A DNA stretch of 64,000 nt from Curvibacter sp. PAE-UM (GTDB lineage Bacteria; Pseudomonadota; Gammaproteobacteria; Burkholderiales; Burkholderiaceae_C). The DNA is taken from the NCBI RefSeq assembly GCF_001432305.1, contig NZ_KQ483358.1:244203-308202 (forward strand). The letters run 5' to 3'. Numbering within the stretch: the first letter of the stretch is position 1; each line of letters starts with the position of its first letter. Of this stretch, positions 10,716 through 21,723 are shown in pieces. The notes beneath the pieces were generated by a model. The model ran no database searches. It was not told the origin of the DNA and saw only the letters and a program-made list of their open reading frames with translations. The position numbers and the translations under genes were made by a program.

Positions 10716-11909
10716 TTACACGCGCTCGAAGATGCCGGCGGCGCCCTGGCCCGTGCCGACGCACATGGTCACCATGCCGTACTTCAGGTTGTGGCGATGC
10801 AGGGCATGCACGACCGTGGCGGCGCGGATGGCACCCGTGGCGCCCAGCGGGTGGCCCAGGGCGATGGCGCCGCCCATGGGGTTGACCTTGCTCGGGTCCA
10901 GGCCCAGGCTGTTGATCACCGCCAGCGACTGGGCCGCGAAGGCTTCGTTGAGCTCGATCCAGCCGATGTCCTCGTGCTTGAGACCGGCGTAGCGCAGCGC
11001 AGCGGGAATCGCCTCGATCGGGCCGATGCCCATGATCTCGGGCGGCACACCGCGCGCGGCGAAACTGACGAAACGCGCCAGCGGCTTGAGGCCGAACTGC
11101 TTGACCGCCTTCTCACTGGCCAGGATCAGCGCGCCGGCGCCGTCGCTGGTCTGCGAGCTGTTGCCGGCCGTCACGCTGCCACGGGCCGAGAAGACCGGCT
11201 TGAGTTTGCCCAGGGCTTCCAGCGTGGTGTCGGGGCGCGCGCCTTCGTCCAGGCTCACGGTGCGCTTCTTGGTGCTGACCTCACCGGTCGCCAGATTGGG
11301 CGTGCGCTCGATCACGTCGATGGGCGTGATCTCGGCCGTGAACTCACCGGCCTTCTGCGCCTTGATGGCGCGCATGTGCGACTCCAGCGCAAAGGCGTCC
11401 TGCATCTCGCGCGTGACCTTCCACTGCTGGGCCACCTTCTCGGCCGTCAGGCCCATGCCGTAGGCGATGCCGACGTTTTCGTCGCGGGCAAAGACCTCGG
11501 GGTTGAAGGAGGGCTTGACGCCGCCCATGGGCACCAGGCTCATGGACTCGGCGCCACCGGCGATCAGCACGTCGGCCTCGCCCACGCGGATGCGGTCGGC
11601 GGCCATCTGGATCGCGGTCACGCCCGAGGCGCAGAAGCGGTTGACGGTCACGCCGCCAATGGGATGGTTGAAGGCCAGACCCACGGCGATACGCGCCATG
11701 TTCATGCCCTGCTCACCCTCGGGGAAGGAGCAGCCGATGATGGCGTCTTCGATGGCCTTGGGGTCCAGCGTGGGCACTTGCTGCATGGCGCTCCTGATCG
11801 CGGCGACCAGCAGGTCATCCGGGCGGGTGTTGCGGAAGAACCCGCGACCGGAACGGCCGATGGGCGTGCGCGTGGCGGCAACGATATAGGCTTCTTGAAC
11901 TTGTTTCAT
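10716..11909 (-). CDS. fadA: acetyl-CoA C-acyltransferase (3-ketoacyl-CoA thiolase)
   Basis: Cleaves 3-ketoacyl-CoA with CoA in the last step of beta-oxidation. 397 residues, normal thiolase length. Active-site Cys in VNRFCASGV (near residue 93), NEAFAAQ, the GGAIALGHPLG histidine and the second Cys in CVGTGQG are all present. Follows the FadB-like gene by 23 bp, forming the usual multifunctional enzyme/thiolase pair. Confidence 0.92.
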   Translation of the reverse strand: MKQVQEAYIVAATRTPIGRSGRGFFRNTRPDDLLVAAIRSAMQQVPTLDPKAIEDAIIGCSFPEGEQGMNMARIAVGLAFNHPIGGVTVNRFCASGVTAIQMAADRIRVGEADVLIAGGAESMSLVPMGGVKPSFNPEVFARDENVGIAYGMGLTAEKVAQQWKVTREMQDAFALESHMRAIKAQKAGEFTAEITPIDVIERTPNLATGEVSTKKRTVSLDEGARPDTTLEALGKLKPVFSARGSVTAGNSSQTSDGAGALILASEKAVKQFGLKPLARFVSFAARGVPPEIMGIGPIEAIPAALRYAGLKHEDIGWIELNEAFAAQSLAVINSLGLDPSKVNPMGGAIALGHPLGATGAIRAATVVHALHRHNLKYGMVTMCVGTGQGAAGIFERV

Positions 11910-11932
11910 GATGATTCCTTTGCTGCGGCCAA

Positions 11933-14353
11933 TCAGTTGCGCACGGGCTTGCCGGTGCTGAGCATGCCCATGATCCGCTCTTGCGTCTTGGGATGAACGA
12001 TGAGCGAGCAGAAAGCCTGGCGCTCCAAAGCCATCAGGTACTCCTCGCTCACCAGCGCGCCAGCGTCGACGTCACCGCCGCAGACCACGTTGGCGATCAG
12101 GGTGGCGATGTGGAAGTCGTGTGCGCTGATGAAACCGCCGTCGCGCATATTGACCAGCTGCGCCTTGATGGTGGCCAGGCCGTTGCGGCCCGCCACCGGG
12201 AACAGGCGCTTGTGCGGGGCGCGCCAGCCACCCTGGTACAGGGCACGGGCCTCGTTGAGCGCGGTGTAGAGCAGCTCGTCCTTGTTGGACACGACCAGGT
12301 CACTGTCCAGCAGGTAACCCAGCTTGCGCGATTCCAGCGCGCTGGTACCCACCTTGGCCATGGCCGCGGCGGTGAAGCCCTCGGTCAGGAAGGGCAGGAT
12401 GTCCTTGCCCGTGGAGGCGGCCATGTTCTCGGCCGCGCGGCGCGCGATATAGGTCAGGCCGCCGGCACCCGGGATCAGGCCCACACCCACCTCGACCAGG
12501 CCGATATAACTTTCCATCGCGACAACACGGCGTGCCGAGTGCACGGCCAGCTCACAACCGCCGCCCAGGGCCATGCCGCGCACGGCAGAGACCACGGGCA
12601 CGCCGGCATAACGGATGCGCAGCATGAGGTTCTGCAATTCCTGCTCGGCTCCGTCGATGGCGCTGACGCCGGCGATCATGAAAGCAGGCAGCATGGCCTG
12701 CAGGTCGGCGCCCACACTGAAGGGCTCGTCACCTGACCAGATCACCATGCCCTGGTACTGCTGTTCGGCGAGCGCAACACCGCGCGCCAGGCCTTCGGCC
12801 ACGTCCGGGCTGATCGCGTGCATCTTGCTCTTGATGCTGGCGATCAGAACGCTGCCACTGGCGGCGTCAACGTTCTCGTCCAACGTCCACAGGCGGATGG
12901 CCTCGTCCTCGAACAGGGTCTTGCCGGCCGTTTTGTAGTCCGGCGAACCATCACCACGCAGGCTTTCGCGGAAGTACTGGATGCCGTAGACCGGCAGCTG
13001 GCGACGCGACTGGAACTTGCCCGTCGTCGGGTTGAAGGAGCCCTCGGGCGTGTGCACGCCACCGGCCTTGGCCACGGGGCCCTCGAACACCCACTTGGGC
13101 AGCGGCGCCTTGGAGAGCGCCTTGCCGGCATCGATGTCTTCCTGGATCATCTTCGCCACTTCGAGCCAGCCGGCTTCCTGCCAGAGTTCGAAGGGGCCCT
13201 GCTTCATGCCGAAGCCCCAACGCATGGCCAGGTCCACGTCGGCCGCGGTGTCGGCGATGGTGGCCAAGTGCACGGCCGCATAGTGGAAGCTGTTGCGCAG
13301 GATGGCCCAGAGGAAACGGCCTTGTGCGCCCTCGGCGTTGCGCAGGAGCTTGAGGCGCTCGCCCGCCGGCTTCCTGAGCATGCGCTCGTAGACGGCATCG
13401 GCCTTCTCGCCGCCGGGCACGTATTCCTTGCCTTCGAGGTCGAAGCGCAGGATGTCGCGCCCGACCTTCTTGTAGAAACCGGCCTTGCTTTTCTGGCCCA
13501 GGTGGCCCATCTCGATCAGGGTCTTGAGGACAGGCGGGGTGCCGAAACTGGCGTAGAAGGGATCGCTCTTCTCGTCCAGGTTGTCCTGCAAGGTCTTCAC
13601 CACGTGGGCCATGGTGTCCAGGCCCACCACGTCGGCGGTGCGGAAGGTGCCCGAGCTGGCACGGCCGAGCTTCTTGCCGGTCAGGTCGTCGACCACGTCA
13701 TAGGTGAGACCGAAGTTCTCGACCTCCTTCATCGTGGCCAGCATGCCGGCGATGCCGACGCGGTTGGCGATGAAATTGGGCGTGTCCTTGGCGCGCACCA
13801 CGCCCTTGCCCAGGCCGCTGGTGACGAAGGTCTCGAGCTGGTCCAGGATGATGGGCTGCGTCGTCGGGGTGGCGATCAGCTCCACCAGGTACATATAACG
13901 CGGCGGATTGAAGAAGTGGATGCCGCAGAAGCGTGGCTTGATCTCTTCGGGCAGCACCTCGGACAGCTTGGTGATGGACAGGCCCGAGGTGTTGGACGCG
14001 ACGATGGCGTGCTTGGCAACGAAGGGCGCGATCTTCCTGTAGAGATCGAGCTTCCAGTCCATGCGCTCGGCGATGGCCTCGATGATGAGGTCACAGTCCT
14101 TGAGCAGGTCCAGGTTTTCCTCGTAGTTGGCGGCCTGGATCAGGCCGGCGTCATCGGCCACGCCCAGGGGCGAGGGCTTGAGCTTCTTGAGGTTGTCGAT
14201 GGCCTTGGTGACGATGCCGTTTTTCGGGCCTTCCTTGGCCGGCAGGTCGAACAGCACGACCGGCACCTTGACGTTGACCAGATGGGCGGCGATCTGCGCG
14301 CCCATCACGCCGGCGCCGAGCACGGCGACTTTTCTGACTTGGAATCGGGACAT
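11933..14353 (-). CDS. 3-hydroxyacyl-CoA dehydrogenase/enoyl-CoA hydratase, FadB/FadN-like
   Basis: 806-residue bifunctional beta-oxidation enzyme. The order is dehydrogenase first: NAD site VAVLGAGVMGAQIA (residues 9-22) and IHFFNPPRYMYLVE with the catalytic His, then a C-terminal crotonase domain with FSVGADLQAM and RGMALGGGCELAVHS. This order matches the FadN-type group, not E. coli FadB (hydratase first). Hydrates enoyl-CoA and oxidises the 3-hydroxy product for the adjacent thiolase. Confidence 0.9.
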   Translation of the reverse strand: MSRFQVRKVAVLGAGVMGAQIAAHLVNVKVPVVLFDLPAKEGPKNGIVTKAIDNLKKLKPSPLGVADDAGLIQAANYEENLDLLKDCDLIIEAIAERMDWKLDLYRKIAPFVAKHAIVASNTSGLSITKLSEVLPEEIKPRFCGIHFFNPPRYMYLVELIATPTTQPIILDQLETFVTSGLGKGVVRAKDTPNFIANRVGIAGMLATMKEVENFGLTYDVVDDLTGKKLGRASSGTFRTADVVGLDTMAHVVKTLQDNLDEKSDPFYASFGTPPVLKTLIEMGHLGQKSKAGFYKKVGRDILRFDLEGKEYVPGGEKADAVYERMLRKPAGERLKLLRNAEGAQGRFLWAILRNSFHYAAVHLATIADTAADVDLAMRWGFGMKQGPFELWQEAGWLEVAKMIQEDIDAGKALSKAPLPKWVFEGPVAKAGGVHTPEGSFNPTTGKFQSRRQLPVYGIQYFRESLRGDGSPDYKTAGKTLFEDEAIRLWTLDENVDAASGSVLIASIKSKMHAISPDVAEGLARGVALAEQQYQGMVIWSGDEPFSVGADLQAMLPAFMIAGVSAIDGAEQELQNLMLRIRYAGVPVVSAVRGMALGGGCELAVHSARRVVAMESYIGLVEVGVGLIPGAGGLTYIARRAAENMAASTGKDILPFLTEGFTAAAMAKVGTSALESRKLGYLLDSDLVVSNKDELLYTALNEARALYQGGWRAPHKRLFPVAGRNGLATIKAQLVNMRDGGFISAHDFHIATLIANVVCGGDVDAGALVSEEYLMALERQAFCSLIVHPKTQERIMGMLSTGKPVRN

Positions 14354-14374
14354 GAGAGTCTTCCTGATTGAGTG

Positions 14375-14809
14375 TTAGTGCACGCGGATCCAGACCTGGG
14401 TCCGGTAGAAGGGGCCCAGATAGCCCCGGATCTGCAATTGGCTGCCACCGTCGAGCGGCTTCATGCGCAGCCGGTAGGTCTTGCCGTTGTCGGGGTCGAG
14501 GATGTGGCCACCTTCCCAGTGGTCTTCGCCCTCGACCTTCTTCGCGCCACGGATGATCTCCATACCGAGCTTGGGCTTGCCCTTGCGGTCATCGGTGCAG
14601 AGATCGCAGTTGGGCTGCTCGGAAGTGACCAGCGCCTTCTCCACGAAACCCGTCACGACGCCATCGGCGCCTTCGCGGATGCGGATCTCGGCCTTGGCCA
14701 CGCCCGTCTTGTCGTCGATGTTGCGCCACAGCCCCACCGGCGTCAGCTGCGCCATGGCAGGCAAGGCCGCCATGGCGAGACTGAAGGTGATCAGGGCGGA
14801 ACGCATCAT
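14375..14809 (-). CDS. secreted DUF2147 protein
   Basis: 144 residues from ATG 14807-14809. The N-terminus MMRSALITFSLAMAALPAMA is a signal peptide. The mature part begins LTPVGLWRNIDDKTG and has NCDLCTDDRKGKPKLGM, the conserved cysteine pair and core of DUF2147, ending in a beta-rich domain. Function unknown; members often sit in lipid or phospholipid contexts. It lies between the acyl-CoA dehydrogenase and FadB-like genes, so it is co-transcribed with beta-oxidation. An upstream GTG at 14821 is possible. Confidence 0.8.
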   Translation of the reverse strand: MMRSALITFSLAMAALPAMAQLTPVGLWRNIDDKTGVAKAEIRIREGADGVVTGFVEKALVTSEQPNCDLCTDDRKGKPKLGMEIIRGAKKVEGEDHWEGGHILDPDNGKTYRLRMKPLDGGSQLQIRGYLGPFYRTQVWIRVH

Positions 14810-14822
14810 GACAACCGCCACT

Positions 14823-16619
14823 TCAGGCCAGGGCCAGATCGGTGTCCATCAGGACCTTGGAGCCGGCACGTGCCGTGCGCATCAGCGACGCGGTCTCGGG
14901 GAAGAGCTTGGCGAAGTAGAAACGTGCCGTCTGCAGCTTGGCCTGATAGAACGGGTCGGTGTTGCCGGCGGCGATTTCCTTCAGCGCGACCGAGGCCATG
15001 CGGGCGAAGAAATAGCCAAAGACCAGGTGACCGGCGACACGCAGGTAGTCCACGGCGGCGGCGCCCACTTCGTCGGGATTCTGGAAGCCCTTGAAGCCGA
15101 CTTCGGTGGTGAACTTGGTCATCTGGTCGCCCAGGTAGGCCAGGGGGTTGATGAACTCCGCCATCTTCTCGTTCACGCCCTCTTCTTCCACCAGCTTGCC
15201 CACCAGCTTGCCGAACTTCTTGAGCGTGGCGCCGTTGTTGCCCAGGATCTTGCGGCCCAGCAGGTCCAGCGACTGCACGGTGTTCGTGCCTTCGTAGATC
15301 ATGTTGATGCGGGCATCGCGCACGAACTGCTCCATGCCCCATTCCTTGATGTAGCCGTGGCCGCCGAAGACCTGCTGGCACATCACCGTGGCCTCGAAGC
15401 CGTTGTCGGTCAGGAAGGCCTTGATGATGGGGGTCAGCAGGGCCAGCATCTCGTCGCTTTCCTTGCGCACCTTCTCGTCGGGATGGTAGAGGTGCTGGTC
15501 CAGCAGCATGGCGCAGTAGCAGGCCAGGGCACGGCCGCCTTCAGCGTAGGCCTTGGCGGTCAGCAGCATCTTGCGCACGTCGGGGTGCACGATGATGGGG
15601 TCGGCGTCCTTGTCCTTGGCCTTCACGCCGGAGAGCGAGCGCATCTGGATGCGGTCCTTGGCATAGATCAGGGCGTTCTGGTAGGCCACTTCGGTCAGGC
15701 CCAGGGACTGGTTGCCCACACCCAGACGGGCGGCGTTCATCATCACGAACATGGCCTGCAGGCCCTTGTTGGGCTGGCCCACCAGGGTGCCGACCGCGTT
15801 CTCCAGGATCATCTGGCAGGTGGAGTTGGCGTGGATGCCCATCTTGTGCTCCAGGCCGCCGCAGTAGATGCCGTTGCGCGTGCCCAGGGAACCGTCGGCC
15901 TTCACGTTGTACTTGGGCACGGCAAACAGGCTGATGCCCTTGCTGCCCTTGGGCGCATCAGGCAAGCGGGCCAGCACCAGGTGCACGATGTTCTCGGCCA
16001 GGTCGTGTTCACCGGCGCTGATGAAGATCTTGGCGCCGTTGAGCTTGTAGGTACCGTCAGCCTGCGGTTCGGCCTTGCTGCGCAGCATGCCCAGGTCTGT
16101 ACCGCAATGGGGTTCGGTCAGGCACATGGTGCCGGTCCACTCGCCACTGACCAGCTTGGGCAGATAGAGTTTCTTCTGCTCGTCGGTGCCGTGGGCGTGC
16201 AGGGCCTCGTAGGCACCGTGCGAAAGGCCGGGGTACATGGTCCAGGCCTGGTTGGCCGAGTTCATCATCTCGTAGATGCACTGGTTCAGCACAAAGGGCA
16301 AGCCCTGGCCGCCGTAGTCCGGGTCGCAGCTCAGTGCGGCCCAGCCGCCTTCCACGTACTGGGCATAGGCTTCCTTGAAGCCCTTGGGCGCGGTGACTTC
16401 GTGCGTGGTCTTGTCCAGCTTGCAGCCTTCGGTGTCACCGCTGATGTTGAGCGGGAAGATCACATTGGCGGCGAACTTGCCACCCTCTTCGAGCACCGCG
16501 TTGATGGTGTCGGCATCGGTGTCGGCGTGGCGCGGGATCTGCTTGAGCTGTTCGGTGACGTTCAGCACTTCGTGCATCACGAACTGCATGTCGCGCAGGG
16601 GCGGGTTGTAGCTGGGCAT
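14823..16619 (-). CDS. acyl-CoA dehydrogenase (C-terminally extended type)
   Basis: FAD enzyme of 598 residues introducing the 2,3 double bond in acyl-CoA. Contains MCLTEPHCGTDLG (FAD/substrate region), and the catalytic Glu in IYEGTNTVQSLDLLGRK. The length exceeds classical 380-residue members because of the C-terminal extension found in proteins of the DmdC/AidB-like branch that serve in beta-proteobacterial fatty-acid degradation. First structural gene after the TetR regulator (3-bp gap), so presumably under its control. Confidence 0.92.
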   Translation of the reverse strand: MPSYNPPLRDMQFVMHEVLNVTEQLKQIPRHADTDADTINAVLEEGGKFAANVIFPLNISGDTEGCKLDKTTHEVTAPKGFKEAYAQYVEGGWAALSCDPDYGGQGLPFVLNQCIYEMMNSANQAWTMYPGLSHGAYEALHAHGTDEQKKLYLPKLVSGEWTGTMCLTEPHCGTDLGMLRSKAEPQADGTYKLNGAKIFISAGEHDLAENIVHLVLARLPDAPKGSKGISLFAVPKYNVKADGSLGTRNGIYCGGLEHKMGIHANSTCQMILENAVGTLVGQPNKGLQAMFVMMNAARLGVGNQSLGLTEVAYQNALIYAKDRIQMRSLSGVKAKDKDADPIIVHPDVRKMLLTAKAYAEGGRALACYCAMLLDQHLYHPDEKVRKESDEMLALLTPIIKAFLTDNGFEATVMCQQVFGGHGYIKEWGMEQFVRDARINMIYEGTNTVQSLDLLGRKILGNNGATLKKFGKLVGKLVEEEGVNEKMAEFINPLAYLGDQMTKFTTEVGFKGFQNPDEVGAAAVDYLRVAGHLVFGYFFARMASVALKEIAAGNTDPFYQAKLQTARFYFAKLFPETASLMRTARAGSKVLMDTDLALA

Positions 16620-16622
16620 GGC

Positions 16623-17378
16623 TTACTCCTGTTTGGATGGGGTGATTGATTTGGTGGTGGGCTTGCGCATCGGCTTGACGATGGCAGCCTTGGGTGTCAC
16701 GGTCTTGACGGTCTTGCCATCGGCACCGTAGCGGGCCAGGATCTGCTCGAAAGCCTTGTTGGCGCGCGCTATCGATCCGGGGGTCTTGAGAAAACGGGCC
16801 TCGTAATGCACGGCCAGGATCAGGCCGTGGATTTCGAAGCCGATCTGGCTTGCGTCGGCATCGGGCGCGAGATGACCCTCTTCCTTGGCCTGCACCACGG
16901 CACGGTGCACGGCAGCCAGCCAGGTCTTGACCGAGCTGGCCAGGGCGTCGCGCACCGGCCCCGGGCGGTCGTCGAAGTCGACGGCGCCGCTGATGAAGAT
17001 GCAGCCCGACTGGATTTCCACCGTCACGCGTTTCATCCAGTTGGAAAACAGGGCCTGCAGGCGCGGCAGGCCGCGCGGCTCGTGCAGGGCCGGGTAGAAG
17101 ATTTCCTGCTCGAAGCGGCCGAAATACTCGCGGATGACCGAGATCTGCAGCTCCTCACGCGAGCCGAAATGGGCGAAGACGCCCGACTTGCTCATGCCGG
17201 TCACCTCGGCCAGCACGCCGATGCTCAGGCCCTCCAGGCCGATCTGGGTGGCCAGGCCGAGGGCGGCATCGACGATGGCCAGCTTGGTCTGCTGGCCCTT
17301 GTGCAGGGCGCGGCCATCGCGCGGCTTCTCGGGGGAGACGCTGCGAGGTGTTTTGCTGGCCGGGGAGGCGAGGGACAT
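16623..17378 (-). CDS. TetR-family repressor of the fatty-acid degradation operon
   Basis: 251 residues from ATG 17376-17378 (MSLASPASKTPRSVS). The helix-turn-helix is near residues 45-70 (LSIGVLAEVTGMSKSGVFAHF). The C-terminal tail (VKPMRKPTTKSITPSKQE) is Lys/Thr rich and unusual. It heads the operon 16623-7696, is 3 bp from the acyl-CoA dehydrogenase, and its own promoter carries palindromes (17394-17419), so autoregulation and acyl-CoA-responsive repression are likely. The ligand is inferred, not seen. Confidence 0.85.
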   Translation of the reverse strand: MSLASPASKTPRSVSPEKPRDGRALHKGQQTKLAIVDAALGLATQIGLEGLSIGVLAEVTGMSKSGVFAHFGSREELQISVIREYFGRFEQEIFYPALHEPRGLPRLQALFSNWMKRVTVEIQSGCIFISGAVDFDDRPGPVRDALASSVKTWLAAVHRAVVQAKEEGHLAPDADASQIGFEIHGLILAVHYEARFLKTPGSIARANKAFEQILARYGADGKTVKTVTPKAAIVKPMRKPTTKSITPSKQE

Positions 17379-17393
17379 GGTGTTGGATAAAAA

Positions 17394-17419
17394 ACGAACG
17401 GTCGTGCTATTTTGCACGA
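17394..17419 (-). promoter_or_regulatory. likely TetR operator over the -10 of the TetR/beta-oxidation promoter
   Basis: Two overlapping symmetric sequences: ACGAACGGTCGT (17394-17405, ten of twelve positions symmetric) and the perfect inverted repeat TCGTGC-N6-GCACGA (17402-17419). The six-base spacer of the second overlaps the predicted -10. It lies 16-41 bp upstream of the TetR start codon. TetR dimers bind such palindromes; binding here is inferred. Confidence 0.6.
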
Positions 17420-17436
17420 AAAAACCCGTCCGTCAA
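17409..17436 (-). promoter_or_regulatory. sigma-70-like promoter of the TetR/beta-oxidation operon
   Basis: Minus strand: TTGACG (17431-17436, five of six consensus) and CAAAAT (17409-17414, four of six) with 16 bp between. The -10 falls inside the palindrome at 17402-17419, a classic layout for repression by occlusion. Predicted by eye only. Confidence 0.5.
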
Positions 17437-17457
17437 TCCACCACCGGCTGGCACCCA

Positions 17458-17486
17458 CAAAAAAGCCGGCTGAAGCCGGCTTTTCC
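17458..17486. terminator. bidirectional terminator downstream of the FAH-family gene
   Basis: AAAAGCCGGC-TGA-AGCCGGCTTTT: stem of about eight pairs with six A on one side and four T on the other. On the minus strand it closes the gene at 17491-18339 and insulates it from the TetR operon. Confidence 0.8.
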
Positions 17487-17490
17487 TGGA

Positions 17491-18339
17491 TCAGCGCTTG
17501 AAGGGCACCACGCGCTGGGTCTGTGTCCCCAGGCCTTCGATGCCCAGGGTCATGACGTCGCCCGCCTTCAGGAAGCGCTGCGGCTTCATGCCCAGCCCCA
17601 CACCAGGCGGGGTGCCGGTGATGATGACGTCGCCCGGCATCAGGGTCATGTACTCGCTCAGGTGGCTGACGATCTTGGCCACGCTGAAGATCATGGTGCG
17701 GGTGTTGCCGGTCTGCATGCGCTGCCCGTTGACATCCAGCCACATGGCCAGCCGCTGCGGGTTCTCGATCTCGTCCTTGGTGACCAGCCAGGGGCCCAGC
17801 GGGCCGAAGGTGTCGCAGCCCTTGCCCTTGTCCCACTGGCCGCCGCGCTCGAGCTGGAACTCGCGCTCGCTGACGTCGTTGGAGAGGCAGTAGCCGGCCA
17901 CGTAATCCAGCGCCGCCTTTTGCGTGACGTGGCGTGCCTGCTTGCCGATCACCACGGCCAACTCAATCTCCCAATCGCCCTTGACCGAGCCCCTGGGCAG
18001 CATGACGTCGTCGTCCGGTCCCTGGATGCAGCTGATGGCCTTGGTGAAGACGATGGGCTCCTTGGGGATGGCCATGCCGGCTTCCTTGGCATGGTCGCTG
18101 TAGTTCAGGCCGATGGCGATGAACTTGCCGATGCCGTTCACCGGGCAGCCCATACGCGGCTTGCCACGCACCAGGGGCAGCTTGTCGGTCTTGAGCTTGA
18201 GCAATTTGGCCAGCACGGCATCCGTCAGCTGGGCCGGGCCGATGTCCGGCACCACGCTGCTGAGGTCACGCAGCTTGCCAGCCGCATCGATGAGGCCCGG
18301 CTTTTCCTTGCCCGGATTGCCGTAACGCACGAGTTTCAT
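17491..18339 (-). CDS. fumarylacetoacetate hydrolase (FAH) family protein
   Basis: 282 residues. Members hydrolyse or decarboxylate acylpyruvate-type compounds with a divalent metal. The metal-binding region WEIELAVVIG (Glu-Glu pair) and the C-terminal PGDVIITGTPPGVGLGM are clear; FIAIGLNYSDHAKEAG is the typical start of the domain. Substrate unknown (fumarylpyruvate or oxaloacetate-type substrates are possible). Monocistronic by appearance, with a terminator after it and slmA 56 bp upstream. Confidence 0.87.
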   Translation of the reverse strand: MKLVRYGNPGKEKPGLIDAAGKLRDLSSVVPDIGPAQLTDAVLAKLLKLKTDKLPLVRGKPRMGCPVNGIGKFIAIGLNYSDHAKEAGMAIPKEPIVFTKAISCIQGPDDDVMLPRGSVKGDWEIELAVVIGKQARHVTQKAALDYVAGYCLSNDVSEREFQLERGGQWDKGKGCDTFGPLGPWLVTKDEIENPQRLAMWLDVNGQRMQTGNTRTMIFSVAKIVSHLSEYMTLMPGDVIITGTPPGVGLGMKPQRFLKAGDVMTLGIEGLGTQTQRVVPFKR

Positions 18340-18395
18340 GAAGTCTCCTGTTTTTGATGGGAGGCCCGATCAGCGGGCCGCGCGGCACCGGCCGC

Positions 18396-19046
18396 TCAGC
18401 GCAGCATCTGGCCCAGGCTGGCGTCCAGGTGCTCGGTGGGTACGCGCCGGAAACCCGAGCGCGCGTAGCGCTGCAGGCGCCCGACCACGAAGGCCGTGAG
18501 CACCGAGGACTGCACCTGGGCATCGGCCGTGGGCGTCATGGAGCCGCCCGATTGGGCCCCGTCGCGCAGGCACTGCTTGAGGGTGGCTTCGATCTTGTCG
18601 AAAAACTGGTTCATGCGCTGCTGCAGGCGTTCGTTCTCGAACACCAGGGCGTCGCCCACCATGACACGCACCATGCCGGGATTCTTCTCGGCGAACTGCA
18701 GCAGCATGGTGACCACCTTGCCGGCGTGGCGAGTGCCCGCGGCCGGATCGGTGGCGGCGGCCTCGCGCTCGGCGATCTGGCCCACCAGGGTGAAGACGGC
18801 CTGCTCGATGAACTCGATCAGGCCCTCGAACATCTGGGCCTTGCTGGCGAAATGCCGGTACAGGGCGGCTTCGCTCACCTCCAGCTTGGCGGCCAGGGCG
18901 GCGGTGGTGATGCGCTCGGCGCCCGGCTGCTCCAGCATGCTGGCCAGGGCCTGCAGGATCTGGACCCGGCGCTCGCCCGGCTTGGGTCGCTTGCGGACCG
19001 GCGTATCGGCGACAGCTGCGGGGGTGGTGTTTTCGGCGTCAGACAT
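18396..19046 (-). CDS. slmA: nucleoid occlusion factor SlmA (TetR fold)
   Basis: 216 residues. TetR-type DNA-binding domain (ITTAALAAKLEVSEAALYRHF) followed by FASKAQMFEGLIEFIEQAVF, the SlmA signature; SlmA binds chromosomal sites and blocks FtsZ assembly over the nucleoid. Located after argB on the same strand. The N-terminal 25 residues are a polar leader of the sort seen in beta-proteobacterial SlmA. Confidence 0.9.
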   Translation of the reverse strand: MSDAENTTPAAVADTPVRKRPKPGERRVQILQALASMLEQPGAERITTAALAAKLEVSEAALYRHFASKAQMFEGLIEFIEQAVFTLVGQIAEREAAATDPAAGTRHAGKVVTMLLQFAEKNPGMVRVMVGDALVFENERLQQRMNQFFDKIEATLKQCLRDGAQSGGSMTPTADAQVQSSVLTAFVVGRLQRYARSGFRRVPTEHLDASLGQMLR

Positions 19047-19140
19047 GGTGTTAGGAAATCCCTTTTCTTCATTCTCGCACAGGCCCGGCTAGGGGTTTTT
19101 CCTCAGTGGTCGCCCACTCTCTTTGGGCTGTGCGCCACGC

Positions 19141-21667
<2,527 letters not shown>

Positions 21668-21723
21668 ATTGTCTGCTCGCCTCAACTCAATAAATCAAAC
21701 AAGGTATTCCCAGCGGCAAGCAG

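Noticed and set aside
9951..11996. 681-codon plus-strand frame
   Set aside because: Antisense to the alpha/beta hydrolase and thiolase genes, no domains.
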